Assembly (NCBI GenBank): GCA_001179505.1 | Contig: CDMY01000305.1 | Span: forward strand, 244,787 to 308,786 | Length of the DNA: 64,000 bases | Direction: 5' to 3' | DNA from: Vitrella brassicaformis | Lineage: Eukaryota > Sar > Vitrellaceae | In this document: positions 33,105 through 43,800 of the stretch, in pieces | How the letters are laid out: every line of letters begins with the position of its first letter | Numbering within the stretch: position 1 is the first letter of the stretch | The notes under the pieces: model-generated | The model's database searches: none | Told to the model about the DNA's origin: nothing | What the model saw: the letters and a program-made list of their open reading frames with translations, nothing else | Translations under genes and position numbers: made by a program

Positions 33105-33653
33105 CTATGGCTGATTCATCATTTCAAGGGTCGCCGCGTATGCTTGAAGACGTCCAATGTCTTTGAGCCTGCCAGCACACTTCTCGAGCACAGATACGAT
33201 CTGCTCGTATGTCTCTCGGGCCAGCAAGGTCCTCTTCTCCAAGACGATGCGGGTGACGCTCAGCAAGTCGTGTAAGCCCAGACTGCAGATACTGGAGCTC
33301 ATCGAAGGGCTGTAGTAGCACTGCGCGTGGCTCCCGAACGCGGTGTCTCTGATGGCTGCGCACGAGAGCGTGCTGACGTCGGCCGAGACGAGCGCAGACT
33401 GCAGGCAGCTCATTGTGTCGAAGAACCACGTCTGTCCCTTTGGTGTGAACGCGTCTGCCTGCGTTCGGAACTTTTCGCAGAAGTAGTTGCCGTATCCGAG
33501 CGCATATCCGTCTTGTCCGCACGGCACCGTCTGCTCGACGCACTCGGTGTAATACGCGCACGAGCCACGCTCTGGCGCGCTGCAGTTGCCCGCAGTCGTC
33601 ACGCTTATCCACGACGCAAGCAGTAGTACGTGACTGAAGACGTGCTTTGACAT
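33105..33653 (-). CDS. Stanniocalcin-like secreted protein
   Basis: Single-exon frame of 182 aa with a signal peptide (MSKHVFSHVLLLASWISVTT, cleavage near AG-N). The Cys pattern runs C-C-C-C-C-C-C-C through ERGSCAYYTECVEQTVPCGQ, YGNYFCEKF, TMSCLQSALV, STLSCAAIRD, HAQCYY, SSICSLG and LEKCAG. The aromatic GYALGYGNYFC and FDTMSCLQ segments recall stanniocalcin-family proteins, which in animals are disulfide-linked secreted hormones that alter Ca2+ and phosphate handling and which also have relatives in protists. The match is from memory of the pattern and needs a profile search. The lack of introns is unusual here. It is divergent from the flavin oxidoreductase, with about 80 bp between the two ATGs. 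Confidence 0.6.
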   Translation of the reverse strand: MSKHVFSHVLLLASWISVTTAGNCSAPERGSCAYYTECVEQTVPCGQDGYALGYGNYFCEKFRTQADAFTPKGQTWFFDTMSCLQSALVSADVSTLSCAAIRDTAFGSHAQCYYSPSMSSSICSLGLHDLLSVTRIVLEKRTLLARETYEQIVSVLEKCAGRLKDIGRLQAYAATLEMMNQP

Positions 33654-33734
33654 CTTCTTTGACCGTGGCCGTTAACGTTTACTAGGCTGTACAGCGTGGC
33701 TGCCACAAGTAAATTGGTGTGATAATTGACCGAT

Positions 33735-35444
33735 ATGATGCGTCGGTTGTGGGTGGCCCTTTTCCTCCTTGCACCCGCTGCCTTCGGAGCAATCGAATTC
33801 CTTCTCACTGACAAACAGAACCTTGAACAGAACGAGAGCGGTAAGCCACTCAGTGCTCTCTGTTGACAACGCCCTTCTTGAGCCTTGTCCTTCCCAGCTG
33901 ACCATGAGGTCTGTATCATCGGCGCGGGACCCAGCGGCGTTGGTGCGGCTCACCACCTTGTGCAGAAAGGCTACTCCAACATCCTACTGCTGGAAAAACT
34001 GGACAGAATCGGCGGCAAGTGCAGGGATATCGAGCGAGCGGACAATGCCAACGGCGAATTCGTCAACCGCACCTACAACCTCGGTGCCATCCTCATGCTT
34101 CGGGACTACAAAGAGGTCCCTGAGCTCGCCGACATCTACGGTCGCACCTTCGAACTGTTCGCTCTCGGGGTGCCGCAATCTTTCTTCACCGACTTCAACG
34201 CCAAGAAGCTGTTCACCCCTTCTCTTCCGCTCACCAACATCGGCAGCCTCCTCGAGCTCAACAGCATCGAGGACCTGCAGGAGATCATTGTGGGCGTCAC
34301 CAGCATATTGGCGTATGTGGACATCTGGAAAGGTTACGTCGCCATTGATGAGGAGACCGGCGAGCCGGATCCAAAGCGACCTCTCGCCTACGAGCCCACT
34401 CTTACATCCATCGACTTCGACCGCTACCCAGAGCTTGCGGATCCGGCCAACAAGTTCATCGCAGACCGCTTCACGGAGCGCGGCCTCGGTCCGGAGCACA
34501 TCGAGTTCTTCCGGAATGCCCTCTTCGTGGTGGAGGACACCGGCTATCTTTCTGCCGATTTCACTCCGATGGCGTACTGGTTGAGGGGTCTGACGCCGAC
34601 TTTCATATTTGAGGGTTTGACCGGCACTTTTCAAAGACTAGTGGGAGGCTGTACATCGCTGCTGAAGGCCATAGTGGACACGCTGTCTGCCAAGGGAAAG
34701 CTAGAGGTCATGCTCAGTGCGGAAATTGTGAACACTGTGCGGGAGTCCGATCAGCCGTCGCTAATCCAGCTGTCCGACGGCACTGAAAGGACGTGCGACC
34801 GGATTATCGTGGCATTTCCTCAGATCACGGCTGACATGAAATTCCTCAGCCTGGACGAGGAGGAGAACGATGTCTTCGGGAAGGTGTACCACGCCCCGTA
34901 TGTCTCCACACTTGTGGACTTATCATACGAGCACATGCCCAATCCGAAGACCTCCAGGCTATTGGGCAATCTCGATACGTCTGTCCAGCCTCCCGCTCTT
35001 CGATCAGTTGTCGGTGCAGGCCACCCAGCGTTGATCGTCGCGATTTACGGTGCAGACCCAGGAGCCGGCCTCATTGTCTACCAGAGTTACGATCGGCAGC
35101 AGCACCCCTTCAACGACACGCTGAAGCAGGACAGCGCGCAGATCATGACGGAGATCTTCTTCAACGGGGATTCGAAAGAGTACGAGGCCAACCTGACCGA
35201 AGTCAACTTCTGGACCTATGTGAGTTGTCAAGGGAGAGCGACCGCATCACTTGTCCATACTTTGTGTGCTTCCTGCGTGCAGTTTCCCCACGTGAGTGGC
35301 GAAGAGCTCCGGGCGGGCTTTTACCAGCGGCTGGAGGCGCTGCAGGGGAACAAGAAGACCTACTGGACAGGCGGGCTGCTCAAGTTCGACATCGTCGATG
35401 CTGCCATGGTCTACAGCCGATATCTGGTTGAGACCTACTTCTGA
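33735..35444 (+). CDS. Secreted FAD-dependent (amine oxidase-type) oxidoreductase
   Basis: Exons 33735-33840, 33898-35219 and 35283-35444 close in phase to 529 aa. Exon 1 is almost exactly a signal peptide (MMRRLWVALFLLAPAAFGA). Exon 2 begins with a Rossmann FAD site, EVCIIGAGPSGVGAAHHL, then the LLLEKLDRIGGKC motif of the flavin amine oxidase/phytoene desaturase superfamily. The remainder (GGCTSLLKAIVDTL; CDRIIVAFPQ; AAMVYSRYLVE at the C-terminus) fits a NAD(P)/FAD-binding oxidoreductase. The substrate is unknown. Members range from polyamine oxidases to carotenoid and prenylcysteine oxidases. Exon 1 carrying only the secretion signal is a typical arrangement for a retargeted enzyme. The sequence is strongly coding, with few gaps. 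Confidence 0.85.
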
Positions 35445-35639
35445 CTTTGCAGAACACCGCTCGCCGCTCGCCCGCAGCCAAGGGATGTCAAGCAGCAGCT
35501 ACCGGTCACTGGCCGTCTCTGTGGCGGGGACACAGTATAGGAGATGAATGAATGGGGACGGGGACGGGGCTGCTGATGGTCTGCGGCTGGTCGGTTGGTT
35601 CAGGTTCATGTGGCTGGCTGCTGAGAGAGGGCCCGTTGT

Positions 35640-36710
35640 CTGCCTGCGTGTGTGCATGTGTGTCTGGATGTATGGCCCCGCTGACTTGCACAGTGACTGA
35701 TAGCTGGGTGGGTGAGGTCAGGCGGGGCATGCGGCGGTGCGGGCAGTACTATGACGTGGAGCTGCCCATCCCTGATGACGACGATGAGGCACGCCCGGAT
35801 GGGGGCAGGGGAGTCAGACAGAGTAATTGACTAGCCAGTGAATGACCCGAAAGAGATGGCTGTAGGTGTGTGTGTACATGTGAATGTATTACAATCGCAC
35901 CTATACATATTTCGAGCTACAGATCGCCGCCTTACCACAATCACAATCAACAGTCCTCGTCTCTCTGTCTCTCTGTCTCTCTGTCTCATCTAGAGAGACG
36001 AGATCAATCCATTGGCCAGCCATCGCCAGCGACGTGATCAAGATGCGTTGTGAGACTGCCTCGGGTGTGGCTTTGCTGCTGCTGTTTGTGTGCGGCGGTC
36101 TGCTGGCCGGAGAAGGAGAGGCACTCACACCGACCACACACAAAGGCAACAGTCACAATAACCCTCGACAAAATCCACGTCAGCTCATGCGTGTGGATCA
36201 CCAGCAGACAGACACTCAGAGACGCTGACTCTCTGCTTGTGTGTGTCTCTCTGTGTGTGGCATACAGGCCTTTGTCTTTGTAGGCCGATGAGTTGCGCGA
36301 GGCGCTGCGCGACGACCGAGAGGAAGAGGCCCGCACTCGACAGACAATCGTATGAAAGACACACACACAGACACACGCAGACCATCCATCGGTGTCTGTC
36401 TGTGATTGTGTGTGTGTTTGTGTAGAGTGGCGTGGCCCGACGCAGAGGAGACCGAACTCACGCACATTTAGTGCCTAGCCAGCCAGCACCGCCCTGCCCT
36501 GCATGATCGATGCACGGACGTGCCAGCGACTTGCGTGTGCAGACTTGTTTGTACTTCATGCAATCGTACGGAGACCCTGTGTGTGTGTGCCTTGTATTGT
36601 GTTGCTCGCCTTCCTTCAGGCGTTGAAGCCCCTGATGTCGGTCAGCACAGTCACCAACAAGACCACACACCAACCACAAGCAAGGGACACGGCAACCGCA
36701 CGTGTCAGAA
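35640..36710 (+). pseudogene. Composite of decayed copies of three loci from 12.5-19.9 kb
   Basis: Three fragments lie in a row. (a) ~35720-35800 matches the last exon of the F-box-like gene (RRCxQYY-V-LPIPD). (b) 36044-36465 matches the first exons and introns of the secreted coiled-coil gene at 19446-19030, almost base for base, including intron (CA)n/(TG)n tracts. (c) ~36578-36706 matches the 3' part of the TtcA fusion (12510-12640), with [19 protein letters not shown] preserved. Order and strand match one inverted copy of the source, with the part between ~18.9 and 12.6 kb deleted. Frames are broken: the secreted-protein copy runs into TGA after the signal peptide region. It is probably not functional. 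Confidence 0.75.
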
Positions 36711-36955
36711 AAAGGATCGTAGACGTGACACACAGGACCACATTGCAATACCCCTTCTCTCAATACTTTTACGTAACCACAATCGATTAATCGATCGTTC
36801 TTGGTCGGTGTCTGTCTATCTCATCCATCCATCCATCCATCCGTCCTTCGGCAATCACTCATACATCAGCACACACACATATCGGCAACTGTATGCATGT
36901 ACCAGGAAAAGACCAACGGATTTGCTGGGCGATCGATGTGGTCTGGTCCCCATCA

Positions 36956-36995
36956 AATCTTATAGATCACATGTCAATCTTATAGATCACATGTC
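36956..36995. repeat. Perfect tandem 20-mer at the TMEM205-like stop
   Basis: A 20-bp unit is repeated exactly twice (36956-36975 and 36976-36995). The minus-strand stop codon of the neighbouring gene (36967-36969) falls in the distal copy, and its last codons come from the proximal copy. A recent slippage or duplication is likely. Confidence 0.8.
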
Positions 36996-37845
36996 GAGAA
37001 GGTGGGCCGGAGGGCGATGTCGGTGCCACCGACAGACACGCCGGCTTGATGGCCCAGGCGAAGGGAAATAGAGCCACCAGCCCGATAAGGTTGCTCAGTG
37101 ACGAGATGCCGTGGTACATCCCGAACTTCTTGTTGAGCCGCTGCAGCTCGGTGTTGGCCTTGGCCATCTCCACAGTGGCGGGGTCGTCCTTCATGCTGAC
37201 CCCGATGCCCAGCTCCCTCTCAATCGCGTGCCTCTCGTACATGGTGGCGGTAGTCTGGGGCTCCAGGTAAACCAGGTTGACGAGAGAGGAGGCCAGCGAT
37301 AGGCCAGCACAGGTGTGAAGAAGGCGGTTTGACGGCATCAGGGCGGCTGTGGCGATGGTGAGGAGGGACGAGCAGATGGTGGACAGCTGGAAATAAGCGG
37401 GAAAGAGCTTGCTTTGCAGCTTGCCGAAGGTGTGACGAGGCACTACAAACACACACAATTAACTCTGCTGCAGTCGTTGCCTTGCCCCAAACCCACTCGT
37501 CAGTGTGCAAGGTTGCACTCCGCTCACCAGTGCGGAACATGGTGATGCCACTGACCAGCGAGACCCATACTTGCGAACCGAACAAGACGCCCCAGCTGAA
37601 ATACACAAACGTACACACAGACATACACACACAGCAGATCTGCCATTTCGTTTCATCCATGTCTGTCTGTCTGCTTGCGAGTGTGCATTGCATTCCAATG
37701 CACACACACACCTGAGGCTGAGCAGCGGCGCCAGGCTCTCTCCGATGCCTTTGAGCCGCTGCGGTGCCGCCAGCGCACTCACAGACGCCACACCAAGAGC
37801 TGTGGCGATCTGGGAAAGCACGGGCAGCGACGACATCTCACTCAA
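36967..37845 (-). CDS. TMEM205-like membrane protein
   Basis: Three minus-strand exons from ATG 37845. Exon 1 is hydrophobic (IATALGVASVSALAA) and ends PLLSLR. Exon 2 has WGVLFGSQVWVSLVSGITMF. Exon 3 begins PRHTFGKLQSKLFPAYF, the TMEM205 (DUF4149) signature, and continues with two more membrane helices (LSTICSSLLTIATAAL; LSLASSLVNLVYL). A helical EMAKANTELQRLNKKFGMYHG segment follows, then a last helix (ISSLSNLIGLVALFPFAWAI). TMEM205 proteins are small multipass membrane proteins of poorly known role; the human protein is linked to platinum drug resistance. The splice junctions are in phase (AG|C and G|TG). The extra C-terminal helix and tail are longer than in the animal protein. The upstream region, shared with the DEAD-box gene, holds the inverted GCGAGCT element. 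Confidence 0.8.
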
Positions 37846-37900
37846 CTAAGCTGACGACCACCAATACAGCGGTTTTTGGAGCACCCGTTTTCTCTGTCTG

Positions 37901-37922
37901 GCGAGCTGAGAGATGAGCTCGC
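37901..37922. promoter_or_regulatory. Inverted GCGAGCT / AGCTCGC pair between divergent genes
   Basis: GCGAGCT at 37901-37907 and AGCTCGC at 37916-37922 form an inverted repeat with an 8-nt spacer. It lies 56 nt upstream of the minus ATG (37845) and ~180 nt upstream of the plus ATG (38103). A shared promoter element is inferred. Confidence 0.4.
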
Positions 37923-38102
37923 GAGAGAAGGGAAGAAGAAAGGAGGGAAAGGAGGGAAAGGAAGATGGATGGCGCTGTGGCTCTATCGTCGTACCCGGCA
38001 AGATCCGATTATGCATCTCCCGCTGAAGATCACTCGTCGCAGCACCAAGCGCATCGGCACTGGCACGGGATGCAGCGAGGGAACCATCGCAGTGACGCAA
38101 GC

Positions 38103-40184
38103 ATGACCACGACTGCATCAGCTGAGGTGTGCAAATGGAGGAGGAACAGGCGAATCAGCATGGTGCCAACCACGCCTTTATTCGGCCTCCTTGCTGGCTT
38201 TTTGTCTGTCACTCACGTCAACGCTTTCACCAGTGCCCATTCTCTGCTGAGAAAGTCTGCACCGCGATGGCAGGCATCCATCCATGAAGCCGTCAGATCC
38301 ACGCGGCCGGAGTCAGTGCAGCGCCCCACAGACCGGCCTCCACGGCGCAGAAGGGAGCACAGAGGGCGGAATGACGTCTACCTGCAAGACGATTCATCAT
38401 TGGTGGACATGCAGACGGCAGCCGCAACCGAGGCAGATGAGGACGGTGATGAGGCCATTGAGGTGTCAGAGGAGGTGTCAACGAGCTGGTCGGATGCCGC
38501 TTCATCCTCGAGTGACGATGAGCTGTTCTTCAGCCGGAAGCAGTTTGCCGACATCGGTGCCAGCGACGAGATGATTGAAGCCATGAGCATCGCAGGGGCC
38601 AAACGGCCGTCTAAAATACAGGCAAGGAGTGTCCCCCTAATCGCGTCGCGTGCATGCGACGCATTCTCTTCATGTGCTTGTGTGTGTGCATCACCATCAG
38701 GCCTTGTCCTACAGGACGGTGCTGTCAGGCAAGAACTGCGTTGTGGCGGATCAGACGGGCAGCGGCAAGACGCTGGCGTACCTGGCGCCCCTGCTGCAGA
38801 GGCTGAGAGACGAAGAGAGGGCGGGCAAGCCGAGAGCACTACCAGGTGAGAGGTGCGTGCGTCACACTCCACTCACCAATCGGATCGGCGGAGAGGTGAC
38901 AATCTGTCTTTTGGCATGGCACCCCTGTGTGACGTGACTGAGTGCAGGCAGCCCGCGTGTCGTGGTCCTGGCCCCGACAACCGAGCTGGCGTCACAGGTG
39001 TCCCGCGTGCTCAAAAAGCTGACAGCGGTCGCACCCGTCAGAACGGCGTGTGTCACTGGTCGGTCAGCAGACACGGAGAGAGTGAGGGCCTATGCATTGC
39101 CTTTGCCTCTCTGTCTATCTGTCTGTCTGTCTGTCTGTGTGTGTGCCAGGTGGTTACAATGCGCGCGATCAGATGCGCATGGTGGAGAGGTCTGGCGTAG
39201 ACATACTCGTGGCCACGCCAGGCAGGCTCAGGAGCATGCTGCAGATGGGCAAGCTCAACCTCCACCAGCTCAGCGCCCTGGTGCTCGACGAGGTGGATGT
39301 CCTCTTCCTCGACGACACCTTCCTGCTGCAGCCCATCGGCGAGGCCACCGCCCCCTCCACCCAGTTCGTCTTCGTCACGGCGACCATACCCACATCGGTG
39401 TTTGCCCAGATCAAGCAGGAGTTCCCGGACCTCAGGCGCATCATGGGCCCGGGCCTGCACCGCATTGCCCCCGGGGTGGAGGAGGTGCTCGTCGACTGCT
39501 CGGGGCCGAAGGATGAGGCCAAGAATGAGTTCACGGCCTTTGAGAGGAAGCGGAAAGCGCTGGCGGGGCAGCTGGACAAGGTGGTGGTGCCGCGGACACT
39601 CATCTTCTGCAACTCCATCGAGAACTGCCGGAGGGTGGAAAACGCCCTGAGGCGGCTGGACCGGGGCCGCAAGAGGTTCCAGGTGCTGCCCTACCACTCG
39701 GGCATCGACAATGAGCGGCGCCGCGAGATATTCAACGCCTTCACACGGGAAAACTTCCTTATCCCAATGGTCGCTCAGACTCTCAGGCCACCCAGCCAGC
39801 CACCCGATGGACGTTAGGGTGTGTGTGTGTTTGATGAATGGATCAGGTGTTGGTGTCGACAGACCAGGCGTCGCGGGGAGTGGACTTCGACCAGGTGGAG
39901 GTCGGCCATGTCATCTTGTTTGACTTCCCGCGCGACCCCAGTGAGTATGTTCGACGGGTGGGCAGGACGGCACGGGCAGGACGGTGAGTGAGCATCCACC
40001 ACACACACACACATATACACACATCCAAACACAGATGGGTGTGTGCGTGTGTGTGTGTCCTATCACTCATTCAATCAGGGCGGGCCGTGTGACGTCTCTC
40101 GTGTTGGGCCGCCAGGTGTCGTTGGCACGGGAGCTGATGGAGGTCAACAGGCGGGGCGAGAGGATACATGACGTGCCGAAATGA
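38103..40184 (+). CDS. DEAD-box RNA helicase with plastid-type bipartite leader
   Basis: Six exons close in phase to 545 aa: 38103-38621, 38701-38845, 38948-39058, 39150-39769, 39847-39983 and 40079-40184. The helicase core is complete: a Q-motif-like [16 protein letters not shown] (motif I), APTTELASQ (Ia), TPGRL (Ib), DEVD in place of DEAD (II), TATIP in place of SAT (III), IFCNS (IV), [11 protein letters not shown] (V) and [12 protein letters not shown] (VI). Near the N-terminus lies a hydrophobic signal ([17 protein letters not shown]) followed at once by [15 protein letters not shown]. That is a signal peptide, then a Phe-led basic Ser-rich transit peptide, as used to reach secondary plastids. 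It is likely to act on plastid rRNA or mRNA. The start may instead be the Met at 38160. Intron 1 uses a GC donor. Confidence 0.85.
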
Positions 40185-40852
40185 ATAGCCGAGTGACTGA
40201 GGGAGGGAGGGAGGCATGATAGCTGAACTGCGTTGTGATGCGCTGCGCTTTTTCTGTTTGCCTTAAATGTCTTATACCGTCAGTCAATCGACACACACAC
40301 ACACCGTTGTCTCGATGCATCAAGCGACCGACCGACCCGCCGACTGACCGAATTCTCAAAACCATCCATCGACGATAAAATGCAAACCCATCCATCCATC
40401 CATCAAACCATCCATCGAACTATCAAACCATCCATCTCGTCACATAAGATACAGACAATCTTACAAAGATTAGATAGGTACATCGACACGTGTTGGTTGA
40501 CCATCTGTCTGTCGGTCGGCGAGAGCAGTGAAGGGCGCGTCCAACACAACAGAGAGAGGAGGGAGGCGGGAGGCGATGCTTCTGCCGGTCCTGTCCGTCC
40601 TGCTTGTCACGAACGAATGAACTCGCCACCGCTCAGGTCAGGTCAACAGACGACACCTTGACTTGACACCTCTCTCCTCTCCATAGTCCCTCACACACCA
40701 TCCATCAAATGAGGATGTTCCAGCCGTGCACCCGCGTCCACCTGCCCACCCACCTGATGGATGAACAGATCATCGCAAACACAACAACACCAACACGACA
40801 CATGCCGTTCTGTCTCTTCCGACGGCTCGTTCGCTCCACTTGGCTGGCTCCC
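40185..40852. other. Tail-to-tail intergenic region with repeats
   Basis: About 670 bp with (CCAT)n tracts near 40385-40440 and (CGAC)n near 40325. Both flanking genes end here. No gene is seen. Confidence 0.55.
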
Positions 40853-43800
40853 TCACTTGGCGACGATGCCGATGACGGTGGCGAGCAGCCAGGTGCCCCC
40901 GATGTCCAGCAAGACCAACAGGGTCATCAAGTGGCGAAACTGACACACACGCCATTTGAAATGCGCCCATACACAGAGAGACAGAGGGAGGGAGAATACA
41001 CCCATTCACGCAGTTAACCAATGGGTGTGTGGGTTTGTTGTGGGGCGGTCACCCCACCTACCTGTGCTGTCGGGAACTTGACAAGGCTGAAGAGCTCGTT
41101 GAGGTCGGGCACTGTCTCGGTGACCAGGATGCCCAGCACCCCGATGAAGATGCCCACGCCGTAGAGCATCAGCTTGTTGTCGAAGAAAGGCAGCATGAAC
41201 GGCGCACCCTACACCACACACACGTCCACGACACACAGATAGCACCCTTCTATCTATCCACAGAGAGAACCTCTCTCTGTGTGTGCGAGGCAAGTGGCTC
41301 CCTCCCGCCACACCAGACGGACGCACCTCATAGTTAGCGAGGAATGAGGAGACGTGCATTGAGGCGATGAGGAAGAAGACCACCGTGTTGGTCAGGTTGG
41401 GCGAGAACTCGCCCTCCAGGTCAGGCTTGTAGTCACTGCAGCACAACACCAACACCACAAACAATGGCCCTTTCCCCCTCTCCAAGGCCTGTCTTGTGTG
41501 TGCACTGTGTGTGGCTGGGTACATGGGTCTGAGTTCGCTGGCGGTCTTCCACCCCCATATGAGTGTGGTGAAGTGGATGGCGGCCTGCCCCACGATCGAC
41601 AGCAGCACCGAGGGCGCAAACACCGACGACACGGGACGCTCGGGCGACAGCTTCTTGGACGGCTGCACACATCCATCCATCCATCCACACACACACACAC
41701 ACATGCCGGCCCGCCCCATTTGTTCATTTCTCTCCCTCACCGTCGCCTTAGATATGAAGAAGAAGAGGAACGACACGTAGAGGTTCTCGATGGTCGCTTG
41801 CCTGCCACACACACATTCACGACACAGAGGCTCTGTTTGTGTGTGTGTTGGGAGGGGGGAGGGGGGTACTGACGCGTCGCCCAGCTTGACGCCGTCGAGG
41901 GTGAGGACCGACAGCCCGAACGCCGTGATGAGCGAGTTGAGTGCCAGGATCTTGTACAGCTGCACAACCGCCGCCAACGTCGCACGACCCCCACGCAATA
42001 TCACCGTCACTGCACAACAACAACACATCCCCCACACACACATTGGTCGAAAGACGGTTGTATCGAGCTGTCCACCCACACGCACCACATCTGATGTTGT
42101 CGCCCTTGTAAGTGAAAGGCGAAGCCGCCGAGGCATCGCCGAGCCTGACGATGGGCGGGCCGTCCCTCTCCTGTTCCTGTAGCTGCTGCAGCAGCTTGGG
42201 CGGCAGCTTGTTGGGCGGCATCCTGTTGAAGGGCGGGGGCAGCGTCGCGGGGGGCGCCTTCGGACGGGCCACGATCACCGGCGAGCTCAGCAGCGACACA
42301 CCGACGTGTGCGGCTTTGAGTGCGCCGACGTCATTGGTCCCGTCGCCACACATGAGGGTGATGCGGCCCATGGAGTTCAGGGAGACGATCACCTGCTCCT
42401 GCACAGACACACATGGACACATCGCATCCACACATGAGTGCGTCCATCTGTGTCTGTCTGTCTGTTTGTCTGTGTGTGCGTGTGCATGCCTTTTGCTGCG
42501 GCGAGACGCGGGCAAAGACACACACGTGGGGGATCACCACGGAGGCGTCCTTGTCCTGAGGCGGCAAGATATACACCACACACACGCATACGGCGTCCTC
42601 CGCCACCCCTTGCCCACCCACCTTGAGCAGCCTGAGCATCGGCCCGGGCATGCACAAGTCGTATGTCCGCGCAAGCTGACGCACGCTCCGACCGCTGAAA
42701 CACACACACACACACACCCCATGCAGGACACACAGACATCCCTCCTTCCTATTCAGTCAGCTCCGTCCCCTACTCGAGCAGCAGGGGCATCTTGACGGTC
42801 CCATCCCGGCTCCGCCACTCGAGCATGGCCTCGTTGTCCTGCCGCGGCCGCCCCACGGGCACAGACACGGCCGCATCGCCGTCGAGAGTCTCCGCACTGG
42901 AGGTCTTCATCCGGGCAGCAGCAGCAGCAGCCGTTGACTCGTCCGGACGGCCATTCAGCTCCTGCAATGGATCGACCAACCGACAGACAGACAGCAATTG
43001 GTGGGAGGGAGGCTCTGAGGGTATGTTGTGGTGTGTACCTTACTGACCTCTTTTGGCGAGAGGATGAGGACGGTTTTGTTGGCGATGTTGAGGTCGAGTG
43101 CGACTTGGCATGCCGTGAGGGGGTTGTCGCCGGTGATCATCATCAGCGAGTGGTACGACTTGCGCAGGTCCCCTATCGCCCGCTCCGTGTACCGCTTCAC
43201 GGGACATCCCAACACCAGAAAACCTGATTGACGCATTTTAGGTGACACACAAACAATGGTCTCTCTCTCTCTCTCTCTGTGCGCTGTGTGTGTGTGTTCC
43301 GACCGGCAAAGACAAGGCCTGATTCGATTGCCTTGCGGTCCATGTGTCGGTAGCCGCCTTCCACCTCGCTGCTGTCGATCCACTTGGCAGCCATGCACAG
43401 AATGCGATACCCTGATGGGCAGACAGACGGGGTGGTCATCGAGTGTCTGTCTCTGCCTGCGTCCTTGTCTGTCTGACGTTACCCTGCATGGAGTAGGACT
43501 TGTGCAGCGTGTCGTAGTCGTGCGGCACCTTGCGCAGCATCCCACGCAACCGCTCGGCCGACCCCTTCACCAACACTGACACACACAGACACAGACACAC
43601 CACAACCAACCAAGATACACACCGAGATGGTGTGTGCCTTGTTGTCCCTACCGAGTAGCGCCTGTGTGTTGGGTTTTGGCTGGAGGTCGTCTTCTGCCGT
43701 GACCACTGCCTGTGAGGCGGTGCCTGACCAGCCCTCGAGGTTGCCCTCGTGTTTGGCCACCACCGTCATGCGCTGATTCTCAGACAGAAACGGCCACCTG

